The notes under the pieces are model-generated. The model saw only the letters and a program-made list of their open reading frames with translations, searched no databases and was not told where the DNA came from. The position numbers were made by a program, and so were the translations under genes. This document shows, in pieces, positions 1 to 7,291 of a DNA stretch of 27,402 nt (position 1 is its first letter; the number at the start of each line of letters is the position of its first letter). This stretch comes from Oscillospiraceae bacterium (lineage in GTDB: Bacteria; Bacillota; Clostridia; Oscillospirales; Oscillospiraceae): positions 1 through 27,402 of the forward strand of contig JAAZCZ010000065.1 of assembly GCA_012513005.1 (NCBI GenBank), written 5' to 3'.

Positions 1-125
1 CCGCTTTAGCGGCGGCCTGAAAAAGTAATGCGCTTGGCGAACTATTCGATACCTCTTGAGAGGTGTGCCAGTAATATGCCCTTCTAGGGCTGGTGCATAC
101 CACCAGTTTCACTGGTGGTTTTGAT
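1..125 (+). mobile_element. Probable right end of an IS200-like element
   Basis: An open frame enters from the left edge and stops with TAA at 26-28, so this may be the last few codons of an upstream gene. After it come two hairpins: a short GCCCT/AGGGC one at 79-91 and a 9-bp perfect one with arms 99-107 and 111-119, followed by TTTTGATT. An IS200/IS605-type element ends in this way, with a subterminal hairpin close behind tnpA. The hairpin resembles, but does not equal, the one at 27277-27299 near the other edge of the window. The transposase lies outside the window, so the call rests on end structure and on pairing with the right edge. A plain terminator of another gene is the alternative. 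Confidence 0.4.
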
Positions 126-250
126 TTAATACGCATGGGGTTGGAGGGCTACGGGTTCAGGAGGACGTGAAAAAAACGCTCCGCCACCGCCGAAATGGGA
201 TAAATAACTTCTACTTCCATCGTAGCATTTTGGGAAAGCGCTGCGCCGCA

Positions 251-403
251 TCACTGCATAACCCGCACTTTTTTCTGCATGATCCGCAAGTTGGGGTCCT
301 GTGACTCCACTGTTTGTAAAAGAGGGTTTTGATATGAGGCCTCATCGGACAATGTTTTCTGCGCCTCACTGACGCTGAAGGTGTGATAGCCGATACTGCG
401 CAT
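251..403 (-). CDS. Short ORF of unknown function in mobile-element debris (50 aa)
   Basis: This minus-strand ORF runs from ATG at 403 to TGA at 251. It encodes 50 residues that are mostly polar, with no membrane segment or metal motif. The frame stays open for a few codons upstream of the ATG before a TAA, so it could be the tail of a longer gene cut by the same rearrangement as the relaxase fragment. Just downstream on the same strand another frame (about 158-250) stays open, with no start of its own that I trust. I do not recognise the protein. It lies between a probable IS end and a relaxase remnant, so it is most likely cargo or remnant of a conjugative or mobilizable element. Confidence 0.25.
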   Translation of the reverse strand: MRSIGYHTFSVSEAQKTLSDEASYQNPLLQTVESQDPNLRIMQKKVRVMQ

Positions 404-587
404 AGAGATCTGAAACGATGAGCGGGGATATTAAGCTGGCACCGGTAAACTGGCTACTGGGAAACGGACTACTGGCTGGCTGGCAAGCAATGCAAAGCGG
501 TACCCACTTTGCTCATCGGGGCAATTTTCGCCTTGCGAAAACCGCCCCGCTTGCTTGTTGGTGGCAGCGCCCCCAATCCCCCTTGAA

Positions 588-628
588 CGTGCAATTTCAT
601 TGCACGGCTGCGCGTTCCTGCGGAACGC
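588..628. repeat. Two hairpins downstream of the relaxase remnant
   Basis: Two perfect inverted repeats stand side by side: CGTGCAAT (588-595) with ATTGCACG (599-606), and GCGTTCC (612-618) with GGAACGC (622-628). They lie just past the relaxase stop codon on the minus strand. Neither has a clear T-run in that direction, so they are not obvious intrinsic terminators. The rest of 404-643 holds only short overlapping frames that I do not believe are genes. Confidence 0.5.
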
Positions 629-643
629 TTCTGAGCATGGACG

Positions 644-1402
644 CTAACGCTGTTCATGCTCTTTTTCCGCTTTGCGCTCATTCTCGGAGCCAAGCAGCCG
701 GTCAATATTGGCCTTGACCACCAGCAGCTCCTTCATCTCATCGCGCGCCTCGCGGTATTCGGCGTAGGCCGCCTTTTTCTCCGTGAGCAGGGATGCGTAC
801 TCGGCCTGCAAGCTCTTGACGGTGAGCAGCTTCTTGACGCCCAAATCGTCAAACGCTTTCTTTGCGGCCTTGTGCAGCAGAATATCGCCCTCATGCTCGG
901 CCAGATATTTTTTGGAGTATCCGGCCTTGCGGTAGGCAGCATAGACATCACGGGTTTTGGAGTAGTTGACGATGTGCGTCCGCAGCACGGCAATCTCAGC
1001 AAGACGCCTTTCAGCGGCCTTGATTTTAGTAGACAGCTCATTATATCGGGTGGTGGATGCAGCCGTTTTTTCGGCAAGGGCCTCGTACTCCAGCAGATTA
1101 TGCTCGGTAAGGTAATTGAGCGTGTGCGCCATCTGCTTGAGATTAAAAACCTTGGCCCAACGCTCATAGCCAGCGCCCTTGCCAGCCTGCAATTTCGCCT
1201 GAATATCCACCAACAGATTGACCGGCTTCTCATCATCAGCCAAGAGATTTTTCTTGCGGGGTGTATGTGCTTTTTTGCCGGAGAGGACGGCGTGAAGATC
1301 GGCCACGGTGTAACCCTTGCCAAGCGTGTCCAAGCGGATAAAACGCTTTTGCTCCCCACCGCGCAGGGAGGGAACCTTGCCCGCCTTTTTAAAGCAGAAC
1401 CG
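644..1402 (-). pseudogene. 3' remnant of a relaxase/mobilization gene
   Basis: The frame is open on the minus strand from a TGA at 1403-1405 down to TAG at 644-646, about 252 codons, with no credible start; its first ATG-like codon is an internal TTG. The residues match the conserved C-terminal region of relaxases carried by integrative elements of Clostridia: a segment around RFIRLDTLGKGYT, then HTPRKK, then NLLVDIQAKLQAGKGAGYE, followed by a charged coiled-coil-like stretch and a Lys/Glu-rich tail. The N-terminal catalytic part, with its Tyr and the metal-binding His residues, is absent. The piece is more GC-rich than the neighbouring chromosome. It abuts the truncated sigma-54 activator, so an element insertion, a later deletion, or an assembly join at repeated mobile DNA must have brought them together. 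The relaxase call is strong; the mechanism is inferred. Confidence 0.75.
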
Positions 1403-2415
1403 TCAGGGGAGACGGGAGATTTAAACGGCACAAAGCCCGGACTTGTTACCAGAATTATTGCACCGCTCGCTTCTTGCTGCCCACCTACCATCGGATGTAC
1501 GTCAACTTTTATGCTGCCAACGGTCTCATTAATATATACTATAGAAGAGTACCTTTGGGTATTGTTTTTAATATACTCCTTTACAAATGCAAGCTTAGGA
1601 TAGCACTCCTGAAGATAGTCAGATGGCAGGGCGCAAGAGCGCTCACCGATAAGATTAAATGCAAATTCATTATATTCTAAAATTGCACCTTCTCGGTCTA
1701 TTATCAAATATCCAATCGGGACATTTTGAAGGTACAAATCGGAGAGCATGCCTCTCATAATATGCAGAGGGGTTTGCTGACAAAGCTTAAATGTTTCGCG
1801 CGTAGTAGATAAGAAGTGGAAAAATGTTTTCAGACAATCTTTGTAGTGCTCAAGCGGAATAATAAACATGCTGCCGTATGAAGTGAAATTGCTGGTTGCA
1901 CTCGGACTTAACCAGTTTGATACTGTTACATAATTACTAAGGGCAGAGATAAAATGCTCCTCACCGAAAACCCAGCACTCTTTTCCGTGCCTGTGCGCCA
2001 AGGCAACAGCATTAGTTCCCGCAACAGATTCAGCGAGATTGCTTCCTTCTTTTAAGTTTGCTTCCTCAGCCAATCGCTCAACTAAATCTTCATCTCCCAA
2101 AAGAGATAGAACATTCATATTAGAATCTAAGTTTACACTGACACAACGCAGCATTTTACAAACAGCAGACTCTGAACCAAGAAAACCTGAGAGCCACTCA
2201 CGGTAATTGTATAGAGCTCTTCCGATTAATATACTCTCAACCGATGAAATGCTCGGCTCAGGAAGCTTATCGCAATTTTGATCTAAGCCTAAATTCATGC
2301 ATCTCTGCCAAGAAGCTGCAACTTCATGATTAACACAAAACGGGTCAGGTAACTTCCCACTAATAAAATCAGTTTTGCACTTTTTTGTTTGCTCAGTATT
2401 ATAAGATTTTTTCAT
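733..2415 (-). pseudogene. Truncated AcoR-like sigma-54 activator (GAF-PAS only), fused to out-of-frame relaxase DNA
   Basis: The start is ATG at 2415, preceded by AGGAGG at a good distance; an ATG at 2451 has no such site. Native sequence covers about residues 1-327. It holds a N-terminal region with EVAASWQRC (31-39), a GAF domain with EGSNLAESVAGTNAVALA (123-140), which is typical of AcoR/DhaR-type activators, and a PAS domain around 232-325 (PIGYLIIDREG). After about 1435 the reading frame runs into the relaxase remnant in a different frame and goes on to 733, giving a tail of some 230 Arg/Pro/Ser-rich residues with no homology expected. The AAA+ ATPase with the GAFTGA loop and the HTH domain, both needed to activate sigma-54 polymerase, are gone. 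The product should be unable to activate transcription. The signal it sensed cannot be told from the sequence. Confidence 0.8.
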
Positions 2416-2532
2416 TTTTTGCCTCCTACTTGTGTAAACACTCTGCGGCAAAATGATAAGATATTAACAAGGCTAATATATCAAAGTGATTTCTTAACTT
2501 CAAGCAAGGAAAAGTATATATGAGCAAATAAG

Positions 2533-2558
2533 CTATACTAAATCTTGTTATAGTATAG
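2533..2558. repeat. 8-bp inverted repeat at the sigma-54 start site
   Basis: CTATACTA (2533-2540) and TAGTATAG (2551-2558) are perfect inverted arms separated by 10 bp. The repeat covers the predicted transcription start (about 2554, minus strand) of the sigma-54 promoter at 2565-2580. It could be an operator or a hairpin at the very 5' end of the regulator mRNA. No known repressor motif was recognised. Confidence 0.5.
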
Positions 2559-2564
2559 TTACAT

Positions 2565-2580
2565 AGCAATTTCCGTGCCA
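2565..2580 (-). promoter_or_regulatory. Sigma-54 (-24/-12) promoter of the regulator gene
   Basis: Read on the minus strand the sequence is TGGCACGGAAATTGCT. It matches the RpoN consensus TGGCAC-N5-TTGCW fully, with the invariant GG and GC at the correct spacing. It points towards the GAF-PAS regulator, with a start site expected near 2554 and a leader of about 140 nt. The divergent neighbour is rpoN itself. A sigma-54 promoter before the gene of a sigma-54 activator suggests positive autoregulation. A weak dyad, TGAC-N9-GTCA at 2609-2625, lies upstream and might be an activator site, but it is closer than usual and overlaps the rpoN promoter candidate. Confidence 0.85.
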
Positions 2581-2607
2581 AATGCTCAAAAATGCCATTT
2601 AGTTTAG

Positions 2608-2636
2608 TTGACTCTACAAATGTCATATAATAATAT
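2608..2636 (+). promoter_or_regulatory. Candidate sigma-A promoter of rpoN
   Basis: TTGACT (2608-2613) and TAATAT (2631-2636) are spaced by 17 bp. The -35 box is good and the -10 box only fair. Transcription would start about 27 nt before the TTG start codon of rpoN. Confidence 0.45.
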
Positions 2637-2669
2637 CAAGCTGAAAAAGACATCTAAGGGGGGATAAAT

Positions 2670-4031
2670 TTGAAGCAAGGCAATAAGTTATCCCAAAAAC
2701 AAGAGCTGTCTGCCAGAACACTTTTGTCGTCAAAAATCCTGCAGATGAGCAGCTTGGAAATAATAGATTTTGTCAATGAACAAAGCCTCGAAAACCCGGT
2801 TATGGAGTTTCTTGAGGAAAGGCTAGGCTATGGTGAAGGCAGCGATATATTAGAAAAGATTAAGTGGCTAAATAAAAAAAGCCTAGGCTCTTTTGAAAAA
2901 AGTAATATTGGAATTTATGAGTATGATAATGAACTTTGGGATTTAGGCTTTGGGGAAGCTGACGATTTGTCATCCCATATATTAATGCAACTGATTCCCT
3001 ATAAATTAAATAAAGAGGAAGCGGCTGCGGCATTATATATAATAAACAACTTAAATCAAAACGGGTATTACACGGAGTGCCCGGGCAAAGGGGCAAAGAG
3101 GATAGGTGTCAGCAATTTATGTTTTGAAAAAACACTTTGTGTCTTGAGAAGCTTAGATCCTCCGGGAATTTGTGCGGAGAGCTTAGAGTGCTGCCTAAAA
3201 GTTCAGGCACAAAGAGCGGGATATGACGAATACACTACTCAGATTATAGACAAACATCTACCCAATGTAGCAAAGAATATGTTGCATGTGATTTCAAAAG
3301 ACCTTAAAATATCCATAACCAAGGTTCGTGAATGTTGCGAAGAAATCAGCACGCTAAACCCCAGACCCGCCGGCTTGTTTCAAGACGAAGATAAAGCCCT
3401 ATATATTATGCCTGATGTAAGTGTTAGCACTGATAGTGATGGTCTTAATGTCACAGTGATGAAACAGTCTTGCCCGGAAGTGCTGATAAGTGAACTTTAT
3501 AGTTCAGATAGCTTTGTAAACTATGATGAGGAAACCAAAAAGTTCTTGAGAGAAAAATATAGCCAAGCCGAATGGCTGGCTTGGTGCATTGAGCAAAGAA
3601 AAAGCACAATTCTATCTGTCTCAGAATCAATAGCAGAATTTCAAAAAGAATTTTTTCTTTACGGAAAAGAAAAGCTTATTCCTCTTCGCTTAGAAGATGT
3701 TGCAAACAACTTAGGAATTCATGAGTCAACAGTATGCAGAACTGTAATGAATAAGTATTTGCAGTGTAAGTGGGGAGTTTTTCCCTTGTCGTATTTCTTT
3801 CCTAAAGGATTTGAAAACTCACAAAATAATAATGAATCAACAGCCATGCAGATTAAAGAGCAAATTAAGTATCTGATTTCTATTGAAGATAAAAATAAAC
3901 CTTTTACAGACGAGCAGCTGGGCAAGATACTAAATGAAATGGGAATAGATATTTCAAGACGAACTGTTGCTAAATATAGGTCAGAAATGCTGATCAATGC
4001 CGTATCAGGAAGAAAAAATCATTATCAGTAA
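2670..4031 (+). CDS. rpoN: RNA polymerase sigma-54 factor RpoN
   Basis: This is the sigma factor that directs core RNA polymerase to -24/-12 promoters and needs an AAA+ activator to open them. The protein has 453 residues, the usual length. Region I at the N-terminus is Gln/Leu-rich and ends with the NEQSLENPVMEF motif (about 35-46). A core-binding region follows, including the conserved LNPRPAGLF near 230. A helix-turn-helix with LEDVANNLGIHESTVCR comes around 342-358, and the RpoN box reads SRRTVAKYRSEM near 429-440. The start is TTG after a strong AAGGGGGGA ribosome-binding site. It is divergent from a sigma-54 activator gene that has been truncated, so at least one of its activators in this genome is probably dead. 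Other members of its regulon are not in the window. Confidence 0.97.
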   Translation: MKQGNKLSQKQELSARTLLSSKILQMSSLEIIDFVNEQSLENPVMEFLEERLGYGEGSDILEKIKWLNKKSLGSFEKSNIGIYEYDNELWDLGFGEADDLSSHILMQLIPYKLNKEEAAAALYIINNLNQNGYYTECPGKGAKRIGVSNLCFEKTLCVLRSLDPPGICAESLECCLKVQAQRAGYDEYTTQIIDKHLPNVAKNMLHVISKDLKISITKVRECCEEISTLNPRPAGLFQDEDKALYIMPDVSVSTDSDGLNVTVMKQSCPEVLISELYSSDSFVNYDEETKKFLREKYSQAEWLAWCIEQRKSTILSVSESIAEFQKEFFLYGKEKLIPLRLEDVANNLGIHESTVCRTVMNKYLQCKWGVFPLSYFFPKGFENSQNNNESTAMQIKEQIKYLISIEDKNKPFTDEQLGKILNEMGIDISRRTVAKYRSEMLINAVSGRKNHYQ

Positions 4032-4035
4032 TAAG

Positions 4036-4115
4036 CTCCGATAAAGTACAAACAGCTATTATTCGAATGAGATAATAAATATAGTAGCTGATTTTACCTA
4101 TCGGTATTTTATTTA
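4036..4115 (+). terminator. Long imperfect stem-loop after rpoN
   Basis: Nested inverted repeats follow the rpoN stop: CCGATA with TATCGG on the outside, CAGCTA with TAGCTG inside that, and an AT-rich inner part. The structure ends in TATTTTATTTATT. This is best read as a rho-independent terminator with an unusually long, bulged stem. A regulatory leader for the next gene is less likely but not excluded. Confidence 0.5.
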
Positions 4116-4142
4116 TTAATTGCAATCAAAGGCACATAATAT

Positions 4143-4154
4143 CCCCCCGGGGGG
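4143..4154. repeat. C6G6 palindrome upstream of the lipoprotein gene
   Basis: CCCCCCGGGGGG is a perfect 12-bp palindrome in otherwise AT-rich DNA, about 57 bp before the lipoprotein start codon. It could be an operator or a short hairpin. I do not recognise it as a known metal-regulator site. Confidence 0.35.
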
Positions 4155-4211
4155 CTTACACAGATGCTGATATATTGCTATCATAGTGGCAACAAATTTA
4201 GGAGGATAAAA

Positions 4212-5333
4212 ATGAAAAAAATTCTGTCAACCTTGTTGCTGCTTGCAATTATATTTTCTCTTTGTGCATGCGGGAATTCACCCCAAAAACCGGCAGGTTC
4301 AGGGGATGCTCCAAGCGCTGAGACACAGATAATAAAGGATGCTCACGGGAGAGAAGTAACCGTTCCGTTAAATGCACAAAAGATTGTTGCATTGTCGAAC
4401 ACGCCCAGACTTGTTGTGTATCTTGGGCTAAAAGACAGGGTAGTAGGCTATAGCGGCATGGATCCGCAAAAGGTTACTCCCGTAACAGCCTATGCATATG
4501 CAGCAAAGGAAACGTGGGCATCAGTTCCTATAGTTGGAACAGATGCTGGTGGGAACACTGATTATTATCCTGAAATGATAATAAAAGCAGCTCCCGATGT
4601 TATCTTTTGTAATTATGCAGAAGATGTCGCAGATGGTCTTCAAAAGCAAACAGGAATACCTGTAGTGTCTGTTGCTATGGGTAGCTTATTCGGGGAAGAC
4701 TACAATGAGTCTTTAAGAACTATAGCAAAGGTTTGCGGAGTAGAACAAAGAGCAGAAGATGTAATAAAATTTGTTAACGATTGCCTTGCTGACCTTAAAA
4801 ACAGAACAGAAAAAATAAATGACTCGGAAAAACCGACTGTTCTATCAGCCGCAGCAACATTTAAAGGAGCACACGGCATTGAGGGAGTGCGAATAAAAGA
4901 CAGCTTGTTAGCAGCAGTTTCAGCAAATAATATTGCTAAAGATCTTGAGGTAAAGGGCAATGCAACTGCTGTTGAAGTTGAAAAAGAGCAAATTTTAAAG
5001 TGGAATGCAGAATATATTTTCTGTGATTACAGCGGAGTTAAATTAGTTAAGGAAGATGCAAAAGCAAATCCGGACTTTTATGCGCAACTTGATGCATACA
5101 AAAACGGAAAAATATATCAGCACCCCAGCTCAACAAGTTACTATTCAAACCTGGAAATTCCACTAGCCAACGCGTATTTTATCGGATCAATAATTTATCC
5201 AAAGGCTTTTGAAGATGTCGAACTGAATGCAAAAGCGAACGAAATATTTAAGTTTTTCCTTGGCGTAGACAATTACATGGACGAACTTAATAAATTTGGC
5301 GCAAGCTATGGGCCTATTGATTTTAGTAAATAG
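4212..5333 (+). CDS. ABC transporter substrate-binding lipoprotein, iron/siderophore-type
   Basis: The start chosen is ATG 4212 behind GGAGGA; the longer frame from 4164 would spoil the signal peptide. The protein has 373 residues: a hydrophobic signal with lipobox LCAC (Cys20), a short spacer, then a bilobed periplasmic-binding fold of the FepB/BtuF/TroA type. Family features are DAHGREVTVP near the start of the mature part and the pattern KIVALSNTPRLVVYLGLKDRVVGYSG that follows. The C-terminal lobe contains KNGKIYQHPSS. Such proteins deliver ferric siderophores, cobalamin or related metal complexes to an inner-membrane ABC permease. No permease or ATPase gene is adjacent: the gene is followed by a terminator and a tRNA gene on the other strand. 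It is therefore an orphan and must share a transporter encoded elsewhere. The ligand is unknown. Confidence 0.85.
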   Translation: MKKILSTLLLLAIIFSLCACGNSPQKPAGSGDAPSAETQIIKDAHGREVTVPLNAQKIVALSNTPRLVVYLGLKDRVVGYSGMDPQKVTPVTAYAYAAKETWASVPIVGTDAGGNTDYYPEMIIKAAPDVIFCNYAEDVADGLQKQTGIPVVSVAMGSLFGEDYNESLRTIAKVCGVEQRAEDVIKFVNDCLADLKNRTEKINDSEKPTVLSAAATFKGAHGIEGVRIKDSLLAAVSANNIAKDLEVKGNATAVEVEKEQILKWNAEYIFCDYSGVKLVKEDAKANPDFYAQLDAYKNGKIYQHPSSTSYYSNLEIPLANAYFIGSIIYPKAFEDVELNAKANEIFKFFLGVDNYMDELNKFGASYGPIDFSK

Positions 5334-5344
5334 AATAAATATCA

Positions 5345-5376
5345 GAAAGAGGCAGCAAATATTTGCTGCCTCTTTC
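5345..5376. terminator. Shared bidirectional terminator
   Basis: This is a perfect 16-bp palindrome, GAAAGAGGCAGCAAAT (5345-5360) followed directly by its complement (5361-5376). It lies between the lipoprotein gene on the plus strand and the tRNA gene on the minus strand, 12 bp past the former and 4 bp past the latter. It probably ends both transcripts. The T-runs are short. Confidence 0.7.
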
Positions 5377-5380
5377 CGGT

Positions 5381-5456
5381 TGGTGGAGACGAAGAGATTT
5401 GAACTCTCGACCTTACGGATGCGAACCGTACGCTCTCCCAGCTGAGCTACGCCCCC
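5381..5456 (-). tRNA. tRNA-Ala (anticodon CGC)
   Basis: The 76-nt minus-strand sequence folds as a complete cloverleaf with encoded CCA (5381-5383). The acceptor stem GGGGGCG pairs with CGTCTCC and contains the G3:U70 pair that identifies alanine tRNAs. The D-arm is GCTC/GAGC, the anticodon stem TACGG/CCGTA encloses loop TTCGCAT, and the T-arm loop is TTCAAAT. The anticodon CGC reads GCG codons. This is a minor isoacceptor beside the usual UGC species. Confidence 0.95.
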
Positions 5457-5478
5457 AAGTGTTTTTTCGTGCCAGAGT

Positions 5479-5506
5479 ATTATAGCACAGAATATATAAT
5501 TGTAAA
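5479..5506 (-). promoter_or_regulatory. Sigma-A promoter of tRNA-Ala
   Basis: On the minus strand TTTACA (5501-5506) and a perfect TATAAT (5479-5484) are 16 bp apart. The start site would be near 5472, about 16 nt before the mature tRNA. Confidence 0.75.
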
Positions 5507-5545
5507 GATGCCTAATAAGATAATAGAATCAGAGTCTGTTAACAA

Positions 5546-5579
5546 ATCAGGGCTGTTTGAATCATCAAACAGCCCTGAT
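5546..5579 (-). terminator. Terminator of the asd-dapA-dapB operon
   Basis: A 15-bp perfect stem (5546-5560 with 5565-5579) closes a 4-nt loop 16 bp past the dapB stop. On the minus strand it is followed by TTGTTAACAG, a weak T-run. Confidence 0.8.
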
Positions 5580-5595
5580 AGTCATAGTTACAAGG

Positions 5596-6366
5596 CTACT
5601 CTCCCAAAGCCGATTTTAATAAATCGTCCATAGAGTAAAGCCCCGGGCTAGTAATTTTTGCCATATATCGTGCAGCAGAAATAGCACCGTTTGCAAAAAC
5701 ATCTCTCGACATGGCACTGTGTTTTATGCTAAGCACTTCGTTTTGCCCGGCAAAGATTATCTCGTGCTCACCGACAATGTTACCGCCTCTCACAGAAGAA
5801 ATGCCTATCTCATTCTTAGCTCTCTTACACCGTTTTGAGCTTCTCTCATAGGTATATTCAGGTTTTGTTTCTAAAGCCTCGGCTGCCGCATTTGCAATCA
5901 TATTGGCAGTTCCGCTTGGGGCGTCAATTTTTCTGTTATGGTGTTTCTCAATGATTTCAATATCAAATGTGCTGCCTAAAACGGCTGCTGATTTTTTTAC
6001 TAAGCTCAGCATCAAATTAATGCCCAAAGACATGTTCCCGGACATAAAAATAGGTGCAGCAGCAGAAGCAGATAAAATGCTTTTAAACTGCTCATCGCAG
6101 TAGCCTGTGGTACAAAGAACAGCAGGAATTTTTTTATCTGCAATAAATTTCAGCAGCATATCCAAGTTATTTGGGTTAGAAAAATCAATAATAACATCAG
6201 CAGCACCGGAAAATTCTTCGCAAGAGGAATAGACAGAAAAATCATTTAAGCACTTTGCAGTTCTGTTTATTCCGGCTACAATCTGCACATCATCAAGCTC
6301 GCTGCAAATGCCGACTATTGACTGACCCATATGCCCGTTACATCCGGACAAAAGAATGTTAAGCAT
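5596..6366 (-). CDS. dapB: 4-hydroxy-tetrahydrodipicolinate reductase DapB
   Basis: DapB reduces the product of DapA with NAD(P)H to tetrahydrodipicolinate in the lysine/diaminopimelate pathway, in the cytoplasm. The 256-residue protein has the N-terminal nucleotide-binding motif GCNGHMGQ (8-15), VIIDFSNP (58-65), and the catalytic signature EKHHNRKIDAPSGTA (140-154) with His142/His143 and Lys146. VRGGNIVGEHEIIFAG follows in the C-terminal domain. The length is normal. It is last in the asd-dapA-dapB operon, 17 bp after dapA, with an AGGTG ribosome-binding site before the ATG. A strong hairpin terminator follows. Confidence 0.97.
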   Translation of the reverse strand: MLNILLSGCNGHMGQSIVGICSELDDVQIVAGINRTAKCLNDFSVYSSCEEFSGAADVIIDFSNPNNLDMLLKFIADKKIPAVLCTTGYCDEQFKSILSASAAAPIFMSGNMSLGINLMLSLVKKSAAVLGSTFDIEIIEKHHNRKIDAPSGTANMIANAAAEALETKPEYTYERSSKRCKRAKNEIGISSVRGGNIVGEHEIIFAGQNEVLSIKHSAMSRDVFANGAISAARYMAKITSPGLYSMDDLLKSALGE

Positions 6367-6383
6367 TATTCACCTCATAAGTT

Positions 6384-7280
6384 TCAAAGGGAAACTGATA
6401 GCCCGATCTTTTGCATTGAAGCAATTAAAATTTCTCTGTTAGCATCGCTGATGTCAACTAAGGGAAGGCGAGGTTTGCCAACGTTCATACCTGCTAAATT
6501 CATTGCAGCTTTAAGCGGCATCGGGTTTGTTTCTATAAACAGCTTTTCAAAAAAGTCTGCATAAACAAAATAGTGCTCAGTAGCTGCCCTAAAGTCTCCA
6601 TCTAAGCACAATGAACAGAGCTTTGAAACAGCGTCGGGAATAATATTTGAGGCAACAGAGATTACTCCGTAAGCGCCCAAAGCCATCATAGGCAGTGTAT
6701 CAGAGTCATTCCCGCTCCAAAAAACAAGGTCATCCCCGCATAATGCTCTTGACATAGCATACTCAGCAATGTTTCCGGATGCCTCTTTAACACCACAAAT
6801 GTTGGGGTGAGCGGATAGTGCTTTATAAGTTTTCGGGCTAATGCCAATGCCGGTTCTGCTCGGAACATTATATAGAATCATAGGGCAAGAAACTCTGTCG
6901 GCAACATATGAAAAATGTTCAATCAGACCCTTTTGTGATGTTTTATTGTAGTAGGGGGTAACCATCAAAAGCCCGTCAGCACCTGCATCTTTTGCATGCA
7001 CTGACATTTGTAGAGCATGCTCGGTGTTGTTAGCTCCAACGCCAACAATAACCTTCATTCTGCCGGCGGTTTTCTTTATGCAGTATTCAACGAGTGTGTT
7101 GTGCTCTTCCTCGCTGTGCGTAGGATTTTCGCCGGTAGTACCGCAAACAAGTATAGCCGATGTGCCGCCGGCATACTGATGCTCAATTAATTCGCCGAAT
7201 TTTTTGTAGTCAATACCGTTTTGGGTATATGGTGTTACGATTGCAGTGCAAGAACCTGTAAAAATTGGTGTTTTCGACAT
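6384..7280 (-). CDS. dapA: 4-hydroxy-tetrahydrodipicolinate synthase DapA
   Basis: DapA condenses pyruvate with aspartate semialdehyde, the first step committed to lysine and diaminopimelate. The protein has 298 residues in the (beta/alpha)8 barrel pattern of the family. GTTGENPTHSEEE (47-59) holds the Thr of the proton relay, YNVPSRTG (137-144) the catalytic Tyr137 and substrate-binding Arg142, and GVKEASGN (163-170) the Schiff-base Lys165. The ATG start follows AAGGAG, which overlaps the end of asd; the intergenic gap is 11 bp. The neighbouring asd product supplies its substrate, so the operon order follows the reaction order. Confidence 0.97.
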   Translation of the reverse strand: MSKTPIFTGSCTAIVTPYTQNGIDYKKFGELIEHQYAGGTSAILVCGTTGENPTHSEEEHNTLVEYCIKKTAGRMKVIVGVGANNTEHALQMSVHAKDAGADGLLMVTPYYNKTSQKGLIEHFSYVADRVSCPMILYNVPSRTGIGISPKTYKALSAHPNICGVKEASGNIAEYAMSRALCGDDLVFWSGNDSDTLPMMALGAYGVISVASNIIPDAVSKLCSLCLDGDFRAATEHYFVYADFFEKLFIETNPMPLKAAMNLAGMNVGKPRLPLVDISDANREILIASMQKIGLSVSL

Positions 7281-7291
7281 GTCAGCTCTCC

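Noticed and set aside
418..717. Overlapping frames on both strands in the left mobile region
   Set aside because: GC-rich sequence keeps several frames open by chance; no domain, no start signal.
656..1603. Long plus-strand frame of 315 codons
   Set aside because: It is the antisense shadow of the relaxase remnant and crosses the junction with the regulator; no ribosome-binding site and no family resemblance.
4143..4215. Second sigma-54 promoter before the lipoprotein gene
   Set aside because: TGGCA near 4186 lacks the GC element at the correct spacing.
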